64,000 bases of DNA from Crossaster papposus (GCA_037893245.1 JBAIAA010000750.1:1-64000), one strand, 5' to 3'; positions 44,820-56,939 are shown, counted from the first letter of the stretch. Numbers and translations are program-made. Notes: generated from the sequence alone by a model not told the origin.

Positions 44820-44828
44820 CATCACAGC

Positions 44829-46089
44829 AAGCTTGACACGACAACACAAGCGCACTATGGCCAAGGCATGCATAACACAATACAGTAGCTATCGTGCAGA
44901 ACGTTAGCGTGCAAATTTGGTGGATTTAGTGAGAAACTTGTCTGGAAAATACCTTTTTGGGGAGAGAAAACAAAATTATAAATTGGGGCGCAGTGTTCTC
45001 CAAGTGTACATGTATAATAAACCATGGCGGCCCGCCATGCTATATTTTTGAGATTGGTTATCTCGCCATGCTTTAAAAATCGCCGCCATGCTAAAAAAAT
45101 ACACCCAATCTGGCAGCCAAGTATTAACCAAAGCCATCACAAATGCAGCTAAACTCATGATGTCAAAGAAATACTGCACCTTGGACATTTACGCATTCCT
45201 GGTTCATGGGACCGATCTTGTTTAAATGGACGTGAAGGACGCACTAGGTTAGTCAATACCGTTTCACATGTGCATGTTGGCAGTCTTAATTGGTTCCAAG
45301 ACCTTCGCATGAATCAATTTTAACAACAGAGGGCGTCACTATATCCTTGGTTTGACTTCCACTACAGTCGTCAGCCGCGCCGATGAATTCAAGAACGAAA
45401 AGCGTCTCCTCTGTCGGGTTCACCATGGAGGTAGGAAACTACCTCCATGGGTTAACATTGTAATGTCTTCCAGCAATCATGAGCAAGTTTGATTAAGCGA
45501 CTATATATAGTTTATTATAGTCGACTGCAGTCCCTCGAACGACGGATAATTTCCGTTGTTTCGATGAGCTAGCTCCAGTCGCTGATTCTGTTCTCCTGTG
45601 ACTGGCTCTTGTAAGTCGAATGGTGAAACTCCCCGATTGTGCCCCATCGCTGCAAGTTATTTTGTCCCACGAGCAAACTTTGTTGTTCATTTGACCTTGT
45701 GCGAACAAAATTGATCGGCAGACATGATTTGTGCGCTGAAAATACGGCTTTTCACCTTACTATATAGTGTCCAATATAAGCCTGAAATCGCGTCTAAGCG
45801 CATCTAGATTGAAATTTTTTGGGGGGAAGGCCACCCGGACCAAGTGCCTGCAGCACGTGACTCTCGCGCCATGCTTTCATTTTTTTTTTTTTTAGAACAT
45901 TGGGGCGGGAGTAGAAATAGACGGGCCGTGATGAAAACCTAAAAATCAATTTGAAATGGCCTAATCAAATAATGCCAGAGAATACAGGCAGAGCCCCCAT
46001 TGTGTTGTAGTGTCACTTTACATGATTGGTTAAGACGCGAGCTGTTTGGGGTGTTGGCCGATAGGAAATGCACAGAACATTCATAGCTG
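44829..46089. other. Intronic DNA, no supported gene
   Basis: TTGGTTCCAAGACCTTCG at 45289-45306 matches the end of the Mutator-like element, so a third decayed copy may start here. GCCGCCATG and GGCGGCCCGCCATG words occur at 45025-45090. A minus frame at 45493-45708 is basic but unassigned. Confidence 0.35.
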
Positions 46090-46557
46090 AAAATTAAAGG
46101 ACCCTTTCACAAATTTCAAAGGAGACTAACGAACAATGGTGGGGGAATATGTATGTCTAGAACTTAGTGGACGCAGCTGATAATCCCTCAGCTGTAGGCA
46201 TTAATGGAGACAATGGAAGTAGGGTTTTGAATAGGCCTAATCACTGAAGCGTGCATGATGCCATGATATCAAGTCAATGCGGCATGGCATGACAACGTTA
46301 GTGTGTATACATGTCCACCACAACATGTGTCACTGTCATTAACGTAAGCCGTGTATACACCTCAACTGCAACAATCAAGCAAACTTCCATAGCGTGTATA
46401 CGTCCTCTACTGAATAAAACCGCCATGCCTGACGGGTTAACGCGACATCCGTGGATAGTACACAATTTTGTATGGGATGCTCATGACGTGTTTGTCCATC
46501 ATCCGTTTTGAATTCCGCAAAAAATTTGTGTGTACGTCATCTGACGCGAACTGGTTA
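46090..46557. mobile_element. Partial TTAA MITE, CCAGTTCGCGCC family (long form)
   Basis: Shares GGACCCTTTCACAAATTTCAAAGGAGACTAACGAACAATGG-like text and the right end GACGCGAACTGGTTAGA with the copy at 20754. The left end is lost. Confidence 0.55.
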
Positions 46558-47462
46558 GAAGGTTCGTGGGCGTGCTCCCTGAAAATTTTTGATAATCTAC
46601 AATGATTCGGCCTGGATTATACGGTAATTTGAGAATAAATTGTGGAACTCTGAGTCAATTTGGGGTAGTATCAAAACTTTAGTCTATGATGCAAGTCATG
46701 CAACCCGCCCCGCGCCCACCCTTCTCCTATATCCTCCACTGACGTGCCGGACATCACTCGATGCTTTGTTCAAAACCGCGAAATCTAGACCTATTGTGTA
46801 TAGGGCCTAGCCGCATTTCAGTCCCTTTTCAGGGGGTTTCGAGTGTTAAATATACATTCAATCAAGTACGACATTGACTTTGATCCTCTTCTCCTTCTCC
46901 TTTTCCTTTTTTTTTTTTTTCTCTCTCTATTTTTGTTTTTTTTGGGGGGGTTTTCCCAATAGGCCTTACTCTATAATAATTAAAGTAATGAAATAAAGTT
47001 AATTACAAATTAATACCAGTCTGCTCTGATGAATGATTACAAATTTGCGATTAATGCCCCGCTAATGTTTTAAGCCACATTAAATAAAAATGAAAGTGAG
47101 GCTTGGAACGGATAAATAGTCTGCCACCATCCAATTCAACGGTGATTTGGTTGCAACGACTATGTCGCACTGCATGTCACACACGTGCGCGTGTGTAAAT
47201 GAACCAAATAATACGTGGTATGTTGCACGATTTTTGAAATTATTAGCGCCATGTCGCAGTCGCACGACTTTGTCGCGTAAATGTAAACACGGTCATTGAT
47301 TTGGGCGTGTATATTAATACGGGCGACATTATTGCTCAACAAAATCGCCTATGTGTTCAGGGAGCACGATCAAAAATGGCTCCACCGTGAATATGGTCTA
47401 TTATTTCATATTGTAAACAACTTTGACTTTGTTAAAAAAACAAATGTTCAAAGAATGAATAC
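46558..47462. other. Intronic DNA
   Basis: A pyrimidine tract at 46883-46950 (CTTCTCCTTCTCC then T run). No gene seen. Confidence 0.3.
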
Positions 47463-48214
47463 TAGAGCCCCTTTCACACTGGACGATTTCCCGAGGAATT
47501 TTGATCGGTCTGTTCACACTGCCAAAGAAATCCCCGGGAAACTGCTTCTCCCCGGGAAATATTTACCCCTGCTTGTGAGTAGGGTTAAAGGAGAAATCCC
47601 TGGGGTTTAACGTTTTTCCCGGGGAATAGCAACTACTGTGAACGTCGCAGGGTTTGAACTTACCCCACCTGTTTGCGTCCACGGGTAATCTCGAAAGGTC
47701 ACAAGGTCACAAATAATTCGCGCGGTGACTTAGTATTGTAATGCAGTACCTTTCAAACTTTTTGTAAATATATTTACAGTTAAGTACAAAAGACAAATAA
47801 TAAAATTATACAAATAATTTAATTTTAAAGAATATGAGCAAAATGAATGGTTTTAATATTTAATACAAGAAGTGTCGTGAACAAGACTGTGTTTAGCTTC
47901 CTCCTCGTGTACGTGTATTTATAATGTCCCGTGTGGTTAGGTACCAGTCTTCTATTTTCTTATCCGCATGATGCGTGGCGCAGCGGTTATCGTCGACCCA
48001 TGCCACGCGCCCTCAGTTTAAACATTTCCCGGGGTTTGAAGGCCAGTGTGAAACGACCGTGCATATTCCCGGGAAATAGTGTCCCCGGAAGTTACCAAAT
48101 GGGTCCAGTGTGAACTGTTGCCGAGGTGTTGGTGGGGTAAAAAATCCTCGGGAATTTTCTGGGGATTTATTTCCCGGGGATTGGCTCTGCAGTGTGAAAA
48201 AGGCTTTACACTTG
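47463..48214. mobile_element. MITE with TTTCACACTG ends
   Basis: TAGAGCCCCTTTCACACTG at the left and CAGTGTGAAAAAGGCTTTA at the right are inverted. Subterminal CCCGGGAAA and CCAGTGTGAA words recur on both sides (47530-47580, 48045-48180). No transposase. Target duplication not resolved. Confidence 0.65.
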
Positions 48215-50420
48215 TAGCTCACAACCCACACACGAGCAGCAATTCCTTGAAAGGATTTTAGAGTCCTTTCTTGAGCAAGGTTTTGATCATCTGATTAAAA
48301 AAGTAGAAGCTTTTTTTAAAATATGTAAAGACAGCAGCACTATTTAGTATTTGGGTCATTCATAAATAAGGAGCCAATGTTAAAATTCTAATATCTATAC
48401 TTTCATATGGAATTTGCTATTTAATTTTGATCACCGTGTTCAAATCTGTGTATTTATTTTGTTGCCACCATTAATCTGTACTGAATAAAACCTACAATGA
48501 ATCTTCCATGGCATCGTATTTTTAAAATTGTATGAAAAATGAGCAAAAAATTTTTAGGCAAACATTTGCAACATTGGAAAATAGTGTTACATGTACATTA
48601 TGAGACATTGTCCTCCTTTGTAATGGTTAACTTGGTTAATTTGTAACTTAAATGATTTATAACACACCAATGCTCAATATTAGACTGGTTCCCAATCCTT
48701 CCCGTTATCTTTTGGCTTAAAAAATGGGTTAATAATTTGTTTTGGCGTGTACGTGCCGCAGTGGCTACTCACGCTTACTTTGTGTAAGTTAACAAATTAT
48801 GATGAAGGGAGTGGAAACTAGTCTATGGTTGACTACGATGTGCTAAACTGGTTCCCACTGCACGCTATGAAAACAAAATACAATGCATCATACCAGTCTG
48901 CACACACGAACGCACGCATCCAGATTAGCGTTAACTCGTTCAGCATGCTTACAATCAGCTGTGGTATTTTTTTGTTAGATTTGTTTGGGGCCACACGCTT
49001 GTATTGTAGATTCGGATATTGTGTGGACAAAATTGTTATTTTTAGGTTTTAAAATTTGTCGAGATCTGGGTGGATGACAATAGTTATTATAAGTAAATAA
49101 AACTTACAGAAATTGGGTTTCTGCCCCAAAGTCTATTACTAATCTACCAGTATATTCCCATACCAGTTGAGTAATTTTCGAAAAATTAAGGTCAAATCCA
49201 TTTTGGCCAAAATGTTGCTTTTATTGACCTTGAGAAATGGTTTTCAAACTTCAGATAAAGCCAAAAGAGTGTTCTGTGATCCATTGGGTCAAAGTTTCTA
49301 AACCATTTTACACAAGTTCTCTTCTTAAACTCGGTGGAAGTCTTTTGTATTAAATAATACTTTATCAGAATGTCTGCTTGATTCAGGTGGTTCTGGCTGA
49401 ATTTTTTTTTTTTTGCGTGGTTATATAGACCACACAAAATAAAGTTCTGCTTCCGGTTACCCGACCGATCCTAATTTAAGGCTGCGACCCTAAAAATGTT
49501 ATCAGCAAGTAGAAAAAGAATATTACCCAAAAAAATATTTACAAAATGCTTTTCAACTACCTACTTACATTTGCTATTTTCTGAGAAGAAACCTCTGTTA
49601 TTTTTACAAGTTCCCTTCGCGATGACAACGCGGTGCACGATTCCCTATCAGTATCACGGTGATGAAAACACGTGCATAATGCTCAATGCAGCAATGCTGT
49701 ACTGGTTCCCCCCGCACCGCCCACTAAAAGTGCCAAAGAAGGCAGGATGGAGTCTATGCATACACGGCCGACCAACATCAACTGGAGTTCAGGGTCGATC
49801 TGACAGTGTAAAAATGGCAATGGATGGAAAAAGAGGATTTTTGCAAGTTAATTCACAGAACTTGATTCTCTTGTCTGTGTAATGTATTTTCCGTGTTCAT
49901 GAATTTATTTCGAGGTTGTACGTGAAGTGATAGCCCAGCGTGTTTTGCCCGACATTTCCTACCGCAACACAAGGTGCGTCGCCCGCCATACACAGTGCAT
50001 CACGCACGCTTACCACCGCACCACAAAGTCGTGCCCAGGCGTTGTGCATAGCACTGTTCATGACCTAAACTTTCCATTCTTTTAAAGAATTATTGACCGT
50101 AAATATTAGGGCATAGATACATGTAACAGGCGTTAGTAAAAAGTGACATCGGCAATTTTGATGTGGTATATTAAAAATTAGAAGAGCACAATTGTGGAAA
50201 CCAATTTCTAGAACGAAAACCAGACACAGCGTCTGTGAAAAATAAGACAATTTTCCCAGGCCAGATAAAAAAATTTGGGGAGTTTGGTTGGGTCTGGTTT
50301 ATGTCGGTTTGGCCAAGTCAACCCAACTTGATGAACAAATACATGACTTGGAAGTTCATTTACATTAGATATTATACAAAACTAACAGTAAATGAATAAT
50401 GCTTCTACAACTACAAGTAC
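48215..50420. other. Intronic DNA, no supported gene
   Basis: A 128-codon plus frame at 49496-49882 has no domain and no splice context, and I do not call it. AT-rich throughout. Confidence 0.3.
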
Positions 50421-50508
50421 CTGTGTTAGTGATGACATGTGTAGTGAAACAGTCAAAGGTTTTCACGTATAGGTTCTCGGTTGCTTCTGCCAGCTGTTTC
50501 ACTTTTTC
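50421..50508 (-). CDS. Exon M3 of the minus-strand gene
   Basis: Acceptor TTATACATGTAG|GAA at 50509 and donor AAC ACA G|GTACTT at 50420. 88 nt, phase 0 in and phase 1 out, open. It encodes EKVKQLAEATENLYVKTFDC and FTTHVITNTG. The exit phase matches the exon at 40644 exactly, so M3-M4 are consecutive or nearly so. The first part looks helical. Too short for homology by eye. The next exon upstream is unknown: the exon ending at 58524 leaves in phase 1, so another exon would have to lie between. Confidence 0.55.
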
Positions 50509-51929
50509 CTACATGTATAAATAAATATGAGTGCAATATGGACCTACTGTCTTAATATTATCAAACTTGTTACTGTATTTATTTTAAAAGTCTGCCCTCA
50601 TTTGTTTTGGAATTCATTTTTAAAGAGGCTTTATCCAAAGATCTATAAATGAAACAGAACAAAACTTGAAATTTAAATGAATTATTTCAAAGTGATCGCT
50701 ATATTTCGAGCATTGCCAACTGTTAGAAACTGTACTTTGGTACATGTACATGTATTTAGGAGTTATCCCTGGCTTACACCATTGCATTAGGGTCATTCCA
50801 CGTCATTCCGCACACTTTTTTGCTTGACCCCCTCCGATTTTGATGAAATTTGGTGTGTGGCTAGGTACTCATGAGAAACTCCGATACGCAAAATATTAGC
50901 GAAATTCGGTCATTTGTGTAGGAACTGGAGCAGTTTGAAGTTTTAGGGGGTTTTGCGACCAGAACCCACCAATCTACCTAAAAATGGCCAAATACCCCTA
51001 CAGAATGGTTCGATCTCAGCAAGTGAGGTGTCGTTAGAAAGAGCACAAAATTCTCTATCCACCAATATGTCACTTGACATTATTTTATGTGTTGACCCAA
51101 ATCTGGGTCATTTAAGGTGACCTTGACCTTTGACCTTTGACCTCGATTATCTCAAAAGTATATGCTTTTGATGAACTTTTTGTATTCGTGAGATAGTTAA
51201 CTGTACATGGCGCACACGAAAAATCAGCTTGGGCAATTACCAACTTCAGGAGAAACATGACTTTAACGACCAACAAATGTGTAGTATCACTCCTATGAAT
51301 GCGGATACAGTCACAATTATCAACTATTATGCATGTACATGTATCTCGATCTCGGAATTTTCATTGCTTAAAGGAAACATGCAGCCTAACATTTTCATTA
51401 CGCATTTTTTGTTTTAAATTCATAGATTTATGTGTATTAAATGTGAATAAAAAGCAAAACTGGTTTTAGTGTACGTTTAGTGTGGTAATTTGCCGTCCAA
51501 AAATTGCCCCCCCCCCCCTCCCTTTAAATTTCGCGGCCACTTAAAATGAGTGACGTAAACCGAGGCAGGACTCGGACAAATTCTCGATAGTCGGTACGCG
51601 ACGTCTAGGTACAAGACGGGTTCGCGTGGCCACGTACGCACATTGTTGTGTGTTGATGCACCCACAGTGTACGAATCGCGTACGCTTTGTGCACGGTAAT
51701 CGAATTTCACATGGACGATCGTGAAAGTTCTTCCTCGGTTTTTGGTGAATCCGACGAAAACAGTACTGATTCGTCCGATTCGAATAACAGTATTTCTTAT
51801 TCCGACATGGACTCGATCGAGGATAAAGATGGGGTCCCTCTAGGCGCTCTAGGTCGAAGCACGACCGCTCAAAATGTTCGCTGCAGAGGGCCGAAAATCA
51901 CTATGCCCGCCTGGACCACTTCGCTCTGG

Positions 51930-52056
51930 TAAGCTTTACTTTGGCTGTCCAAATCCTCCGATATTTAGGATCAACCGGAAACAAATGAAGGCTTACTCCA
52001 TCCTTAGTAGTTTTGCTACACCTAGCAGCTACACAACTAGTCGGCAATGACCGAAC
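51930..52056 (-). pseudogene. THAP zinc-finger fragment (copy 2)
   Basis: The minus frame reads LPTSCVAARCSKTTKDGVSL, HLFPVDPKYRRIWTAKVK and LTRAKW. This is the same first half of a THAP domain as at 39760, with C-x4-C and the HLFP.DP and Trp landmarks. The ATG of copy 1 is replaced here (LPT). The second pair of zinc ligands is missing. Differences from copy 1 are few, so the two elements are recent relatives. Confidence 0.65.
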
Positions 52057-52180
52057 ACTGTTTTTACCCCGATTCAGAATGAAAAACCATGTAAGGACGG
52101 ACACTTGTTGCAATGCGCGCAGTCAGTCAACGACAGGCCGGGTAGCAGCGCTGCGAGTCTCTGCCTCTATTTTCGTCATA

Positions 52181-52185
52181 CCCCT
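52181..52185. repeat. 5-bp target duplication CCCCT (left)
   Basis: CCCCT at 52181-52185 and at 57088-57092 flanks the LTR element. Copy 1 of the host element keeps the single-copy site (CCCCACGCG near 40053). Confidence 0.85.
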
Positions 52186-52316
52186 TGTAATGTTCTGGAC
52201 AACTAAATGAACGAACATGCGTGACAGTACTTGCCAGTATCATGAGTGCTTTATTATAAGCTATGCAGTACGCATGCTCAACCTCTGCTCATTAACATAT
52301 GTATGAATACATTACA
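52186..52316 (-). repeat. 3' LTR of the gypsy element
   Basis: About 130 bp, TGTAATG...CATTACA, nearly identical to the LTR at 56958-57087. A purine tract AAAAGGGGAGAGCAG (minus strand, 52317-52331) sits just before it, as the polypurine tract should. Confidence 0.92.
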
Positions 52317-52577
52317 CTGCTCTCCCCTTTTAAGTATTTAACCCAATGATTTAGTTGCATATTAGATTTAGTGTACTTGAATAAAACAAATATTAAGTAT
52401 CCAGTAGATAAACATACTCTTGTGTGGCATAACATGTGGCAGAATGAAATAGTAAATGATCAATCAAACTTTTTGGATTTTGCTATAATCCACACTCCTT
52501 ATTTACCTTGATGACGATTTGTGAAATAAAACTGTTTCTTTTGAAAATGTTCAAACTGGCTTTTTGTTTTGTTTTAA

Positions 52578-54191
52578 CTACAAGTCTAACTTAACTGGTG
52601 GTTTTCGGATCCTCTCTGATCTTCTGATCATAACCGGTTTAGATGCCAACTCCACTGAAGGTTTGTTTAACTCTGTTTTAGTACCCTCACTTAGACTAGA
52701 GTCTGCTTCTTTATCTGTACTAACTGAATGTTGTGATTCAACCACTGTGGTCGTTTCCAACTCACTTTCACCCAAAAACTCAGGAGATAGATATTCCTGT
52801 TCAGGCTTCGGTTTATCTTTGGCTCGAATCATCTGGTCAACATGCACACTTCTGATTTTGTCTCCTAGTTTAACTAAGTATCTTTTAGTTCCACACACTT
52901 CAACTATTTTCCCAACATCCCATTTGTTTTGACTAGACTTGTTGGGAGGACTGAGAACACGAACTTGCTCATCTGGTTCGAAACTCCTCTCTTTTTTATT
53001 GGTGTCAAATTGTCGCTTTTGACGTAACTGTTGTTTTTCAACCTTTGATGCCAAATTGGGTTGAACCAGACTCAGTCGTGTTCTGAGCCTTCTCTTCGTT
53101 AACAACTCTGCAGGTGTGTAACCAGTTGTTGTGTGTGGTGTAGTCCTATATTTCAGCAAGAAACTAGCCAAACGATGTTTCATGCTGAGCTTTGAACTAC
53201 CCTGCAAAACCTGTTTCTTAAGGGCTTCTTTGACAATTCTAACTGATCTTTCAGCGGCTCCATTTGAGGCTGGATGGTACGGTGGAACAAGCGTGTGTTT
53301 TACGCCGTTCAGGTTCATGAACTCTTTAAACAATTCTGAACGAAACTGAGGCCCATTATCAGAAACAAGTTCTTCAGGTAAACCATGGCATGCAAATATT
53401 GATCTTAACTCATCTACAGTACGCTCAGTAGTAGTACTTGACCCCATGTACTTGACCTCAATCCATTTGGAATGACTATCTATCAGTACTAGAAAGTGAT
53501 CATTACCCTTTTCACAAAAATCTACATGAACTCTCTGAAAGGGTCTGCTTGGCCATGACCAGGGTTGCAGAGGTGGTTTATTTCGGCAATTTTGGCATAC
53601 GCTACATTTGCTTACCAGTGATTCAATTTCACTGTCAATACCAGGCCAGTACACAAAACTTCTAGCGATTGACTTCATACTCACTATGCCTGGATGTTCG
53701 GCATGAAGTTCAGACATAATTTTGTTTCGCAATGACTCAGGTATTACCACTCTATAACCCCACTTAATGCATCCCTGCTCACATGACAGCTCATGGCGTC
53801 TATTATGGAAAGGCTTAAACTCTGTGCTCAATCCACTATCTACTTCAGTCCAACCGTTCAATGTTTGTTCATAGACGATCTTGAGAACACTGTCCTTCTG
53901 TGTTTCTGTTGCAATCTCTGCTGCAGTTACAGGAAAGTCTTCATCTACAACCTTCAAAGTGTAGATTGAGTTCTCACTTCCCACATCCGAGTTCTCGTAT
54001 GGCAATCGGGACAACGCATCTGCTACTGCGTTGCACTTGGAGCTTCGATACTCAACTTTATAGTCATACATGGACAACAGAATTGCCCATCGTTGCATTC
54101 TCGATGCAGCCGTGGTAGGTATTGCTGACTTGGGACCAAGTATTGTTAGTAGTGGCTTATGATCAGTCACAAGCGTGAATGGTCTTCCCAA
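52578..54191 (-). CDS. Gypsy RNase H end and integrase
   Basis: A 537-codon frame. Residues 1-65 are the end of RNase H (TLVTDHKPLL). Residues 163-199 form the integrase HHCC zinc site (H163, H166, C196, C199). The catalytic core has D224 (HVDF), D278 (SDNGPQF) and E314 (NGAAERSV), with the D-x35-E spacing of retroviral-type integrases. The C-terminal third is polar and ends in LRRSERIR-like basic text (RRSERIRKPP). This part of the element is intact. It is separated from the upstream RT frame by a 5-bp duplication near 54245. Confidence 0.92.
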   Translation of the reverse strand: MGRPFTLVTDHKPLLTILGPKSAIPTTAASRMQRWAILLSMYDYKVEYRSSKCNAVADALSRLPYENSDVGSENSIYTLKVVDEDFPVTAAEIATETQKDSVLKIVYEQTLNGWTEVDSGLSTEFKPFHNRRHELSCEQGCIKWGYRVVIPESLRNKIMSELHAEHPGIVSMKSIARSFVYWPGIDSEIESLVSKCSVCQNCRNKPPLQPWSWPSRPFQRVHVDFCEKGNDHFLVLIDSHSKWIEVKYMGSSTTTERTVDELRSIFACHGLPEELVSDNGPQFRSELFKEFMNLNGVKHTLVPPYHPASNGAAERSVRIVKEALKKQVLQGSSKLSMKHRLASFLLKYRTTPHTTTGYTPAELLTKRRLRTRLSLVQPNLASKVEKQQLRQKRQFDTNKKERSFEPDEQVRVLSPPNKSSQNKWDVGKIVEVCGTKRYLVKLGDKIRSVHVDQMIRAKDKPKPEQEYLSPEFLGESELETTTVVESQHSVSTDKEADSSLSEGTKTELNKPSVELASKPVMIRRSERIRKPPVKLDL

Positions 54192-54943
54192 AAGGAATTG
54201 ATGGAACTTCTTGACTCCAAAGATGATGCCGAGTGCAGTGCTTCCTTTTCTATCTGTGCATAATTGCGTTCACTCGATGATAGCGTGCGAGATGCGAAAG
54301 CAATAGGCTTTTCCTGTCCGTCATCCATGACGTGGCAGATCACTGCACATACACCATAGCTTGAAGCATCACAAGCAAGTTTCAATTCGCGTGTCGTGTC
54401 ATAGTGAACAAGGAGTTTATCACTTGTCAAGTTTTTCTTGCAGGTTTCATATGCACGTTGTTGTTCCTTCCCCCACATCCAAGTCTGGTCTTTCTGTAGC
54501 AAGATATGAAGTGGCTGTAGCACAGTTGCAAGATCTGGAAGGAATCGTGCGTAGAACTGCACCATTCCAAGAAATGATCTTAGCTCCGACACGTTTTTAG
54601 GCTCTGGAGCATTCACGACGGCCTCAATTTTTGCCTTGACGGGGCGAAGTCCATTGGCGTCTACTCTGAGTCCAAGGTATACCACTTCAGACTGCGCAAA
54701 TGCACACTTACTTTGTCGCAGTTTGACATTGTGACTCTCGAGTCGTGCGAAAACCTGTCCGAGGATTTCCAGGTGTTCCTTCATGCCTACCGTGGATATG
54801 AGTAGGTCATCCTGGTTGCACACAATATGCGGTATGCCTTGCAACATTTTATCCATGACCGACTGGAAGATCTTCGGGGAAGACTTCACACCATAGGGCA
54901 ACTTTGTATATGAATATAAGCCCTTATGTGTGTTGATTGTCAA
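54167..54943 (-). pseudogene. Gypsy reverse transcriptase (3' part) and RNase H start, frame-shifted at its end
   Basis: 258 codons. They contain KGLYSYTKLPYGVKSSP, the active-site segment VCNQDDLLIS (the usual Tyr of YxDD is Asn here), LRSFLGMVQFYARFLP and RNase H with LACDASSYGV and IAFASRTLS. Near 54245 the word GCACT is duplicated (GCACTGCACTCGG), which throws the frame off. The next ORF picks it up in another frame. The upstream limit is the in-frame TAA at about 54973. Confidence 0.9.
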
Positions 54944-54970
54944 GTAAGGTTGACTTTCCTTGTCAACATT

Positions 54971-56107
54971 GAGTTAGGCATATGCGTGTGACAAATCCAA
55001 TTTTGTGAAGACTCTTGATCCGCTAAGTTCTGCGTACAGATCCTGCGAGGTTGGCAATGGGTATTGTTCATCGTCAACCGCTTGATTGATAGTGACCTTG
55101 TAGTCACCACAGAGTCTAACAGTTTTGTCAGCCTTGGGCACAACTACTACTGGTGTTGCCCAATCGCTCTGTGTTGTCTTCACTAGCACCCCATTTTTCT
55201 CCAACTTCTCCAGTTCTTCCTCTACTTGTTGCTTTAGTGCGTATGGTACAGGTCTCGGTCTACAGTACACTGGTTTTACTTCCTGTCTTAGTCGAATGTG
55301 TGCAGTGTATCCTGTGATGCCTGTGTAACTGCCGGCAAACATATCTGCATATCTATCTAGCAGATTGTTGAGGCATGATTCTGATGAATCAACACTGAAA
55401 ATGTTTTTCCAGTCCAGCTTTAGTTTACACAGCCAATCCTTACCAAGGAGAGTTGGTTTGTTGCGATAGCAAGCTACGATGATGGGCAGTGTTAAAGACT
55501 GGCCCTTGTATTGAACTTTACAGTCCATTTGTCCACATGTCTCCAAAACTTCACCCGAGTAGGTTTTAAGCTGCACCTTACTCGCAGACAATGGTATCTG
55601 TCCAAACTTGGTTTCATACATGTCTTTGCTCATGACGGAACAGTCTGCTGCAGTGTCGATGCGCATCTCAAGTGACTGACCGTTAACCAGTAGTTGGGTT
55701 TTAAAGTCCTTGCCTTGGCTAGTTGTAGGTTTGTCAACGTTGGTTGCATAAATGGTGTACAAGCCAAGTTCATCTCCATCTGGGTCCACCTCCAAGTTGT
55801 GAACTCCTTTCTGTTGGAATTGACGCTTGTTTCCCACAGGTTGTCTATTCCCTACTTTAGATTTAGCCCGACATGCGGATGCGATGTGACCTTTCTTTTG
55901 ACAGTTATAGCACTTTGCTGTTTTGAACGAACACGAGTTTGATGAGTGACTACCGTTGCAGCGATAACAACTGGCTGAACTAGTCTCCCCACTTGGCTTT
56001 GGTTTCTGTTTAGTGCTTTTTGTTCTGGTGACAGGCCCTGCTTTGTGACTATGAACAGCTGCAACAGTTTGTGGTGGACGAAACTCACGAGCATTCTTTG
56101 ATGCCAT
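54971..56107 (-). pseudogene. Gypsy nucleocapsid, protease and RT (5' part), ended by TAA
   Basis: 377 codons. Residues 47-79 hold two CCHC-like knuckles (CYRCNGSHSSNSC and CYNCQKKGHIASAC). Residues 150-153 (IDTA) form the aspartic protease site, with ADCSVM after it. TLLGKDWL is near residue 219. RT begins around residue 275 and reaches motif A (FTKLDLSHAY). The codon after HAYA is TAA, in the same frame as the next ORF, so a nonsense change interrupts RT. The start overlaps the gag frame by about 20 bases in a different frame. Confidence 0.9.
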
Positions 56108-56660
56108 CTCGATCCATTGTAGTAGCTACCTTACATGCTCTCTCAAATGTGAGATCTGTAGTATTCAAGAGTTTTGATTGAATTCGCTCATCCACTAACC
56201 CACAAACAAATCTGTCTCGTAAAGCTCGATCAAGAAAAGTCCCAAAGTTACAGTGCAACGTTAAGTTTTTCAATGCAAGAATGTACTCACTGACTTTCTC
56301 ATTCTGTTTTTGGTTTCTGGTGCCGAATTTGTAGCTTTCAGCTATTTCCAGAGGTGTTGGATTGAAATGGTCTTCCAACTTTTTCAAAATGTCATTAAAG
56401 GGCACATCCTTTGCTTTCTTAGGGGCGAGAAGATTTACAAGTGTGCCGTACACTTCTGGACCGACCTCCGTGAGCAGAATCGCTTTCATGCGTTCTCGAA
56501 CGGCTTCATTTGCGGCAATCACTACCTCTCCTTCACCGCTGGTCTCCGTTATGTTGTTAGCCATGAAGAACATGTCAGCTCTCTCCATGTAAGAGCTAAA
56601 CGGCTCCTTTGATTTGTCATAAGTGCCAAGCTTTCCAATGTAGCCCGTGGACGCCGCCAT
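56085..56660 (-). CDS. Gypsy Gag (capsid region)
   Basis: 191 codons starting MAASTGYIGKLGTYDKSKEP. It has the retrotransposon Gag layout: WxxY-like SSYMERADMFF, VYGTLVNLLAPKKAKD, YILALKNLTLHCNFG, LRDRFVCGLVDERIQSKLL. It ends TGA at 56085 while the nucleocapsid continues in the next frame from 56107. This may be a programmed frameshift or a one-base change. Confidence 0.9.
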   Translation of the reverse strand: MAASTGYIGKLGTYDKSKEPFSSYMERADMFFMANNITETSGEGEVVIAANEAVRERMKAILLTEVGPEVYGTLVNLLAPKKAKDVPFNDILKKLEDHFNPTPLEIAESYKFGTRNQKQNEKVSEYILALKNLTLHCNFGTFLDRALRDRFVCGLVDERIQSKLLNTTDLTFERACKVATTMDRDGIKECS

Positions 56661-56939
56661 TTTGTCCCGGTGCTTGCGTGACCTTTGACTCGTGCACTAC
56701 ACGATTATCATAAAAGTTCTCCAGCCGTCGTCGTGTTCATAACAACGGTGCGTACGCGCTGGTCGTCACTGCGTTCCATGTACACATGTGCTAAACTTTC
56801 GTCGGTGAGCTGAATAAGTACGCTCAATAAAACTCTCACAATGTATGTTTTGGTGTAACAACTCCACCTAAAACTTAGCTGTACGAAGTCTATAATTGCT
56901 AACGGTGATCTCGACAAGAACAAATACAGTCTGAGATCC

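Noticed and set aside
49496-49882. 128-codon plus-strand ORF
   Set aside because: No domain, ordinary AT-rich context, no splice partners. Likely chance.
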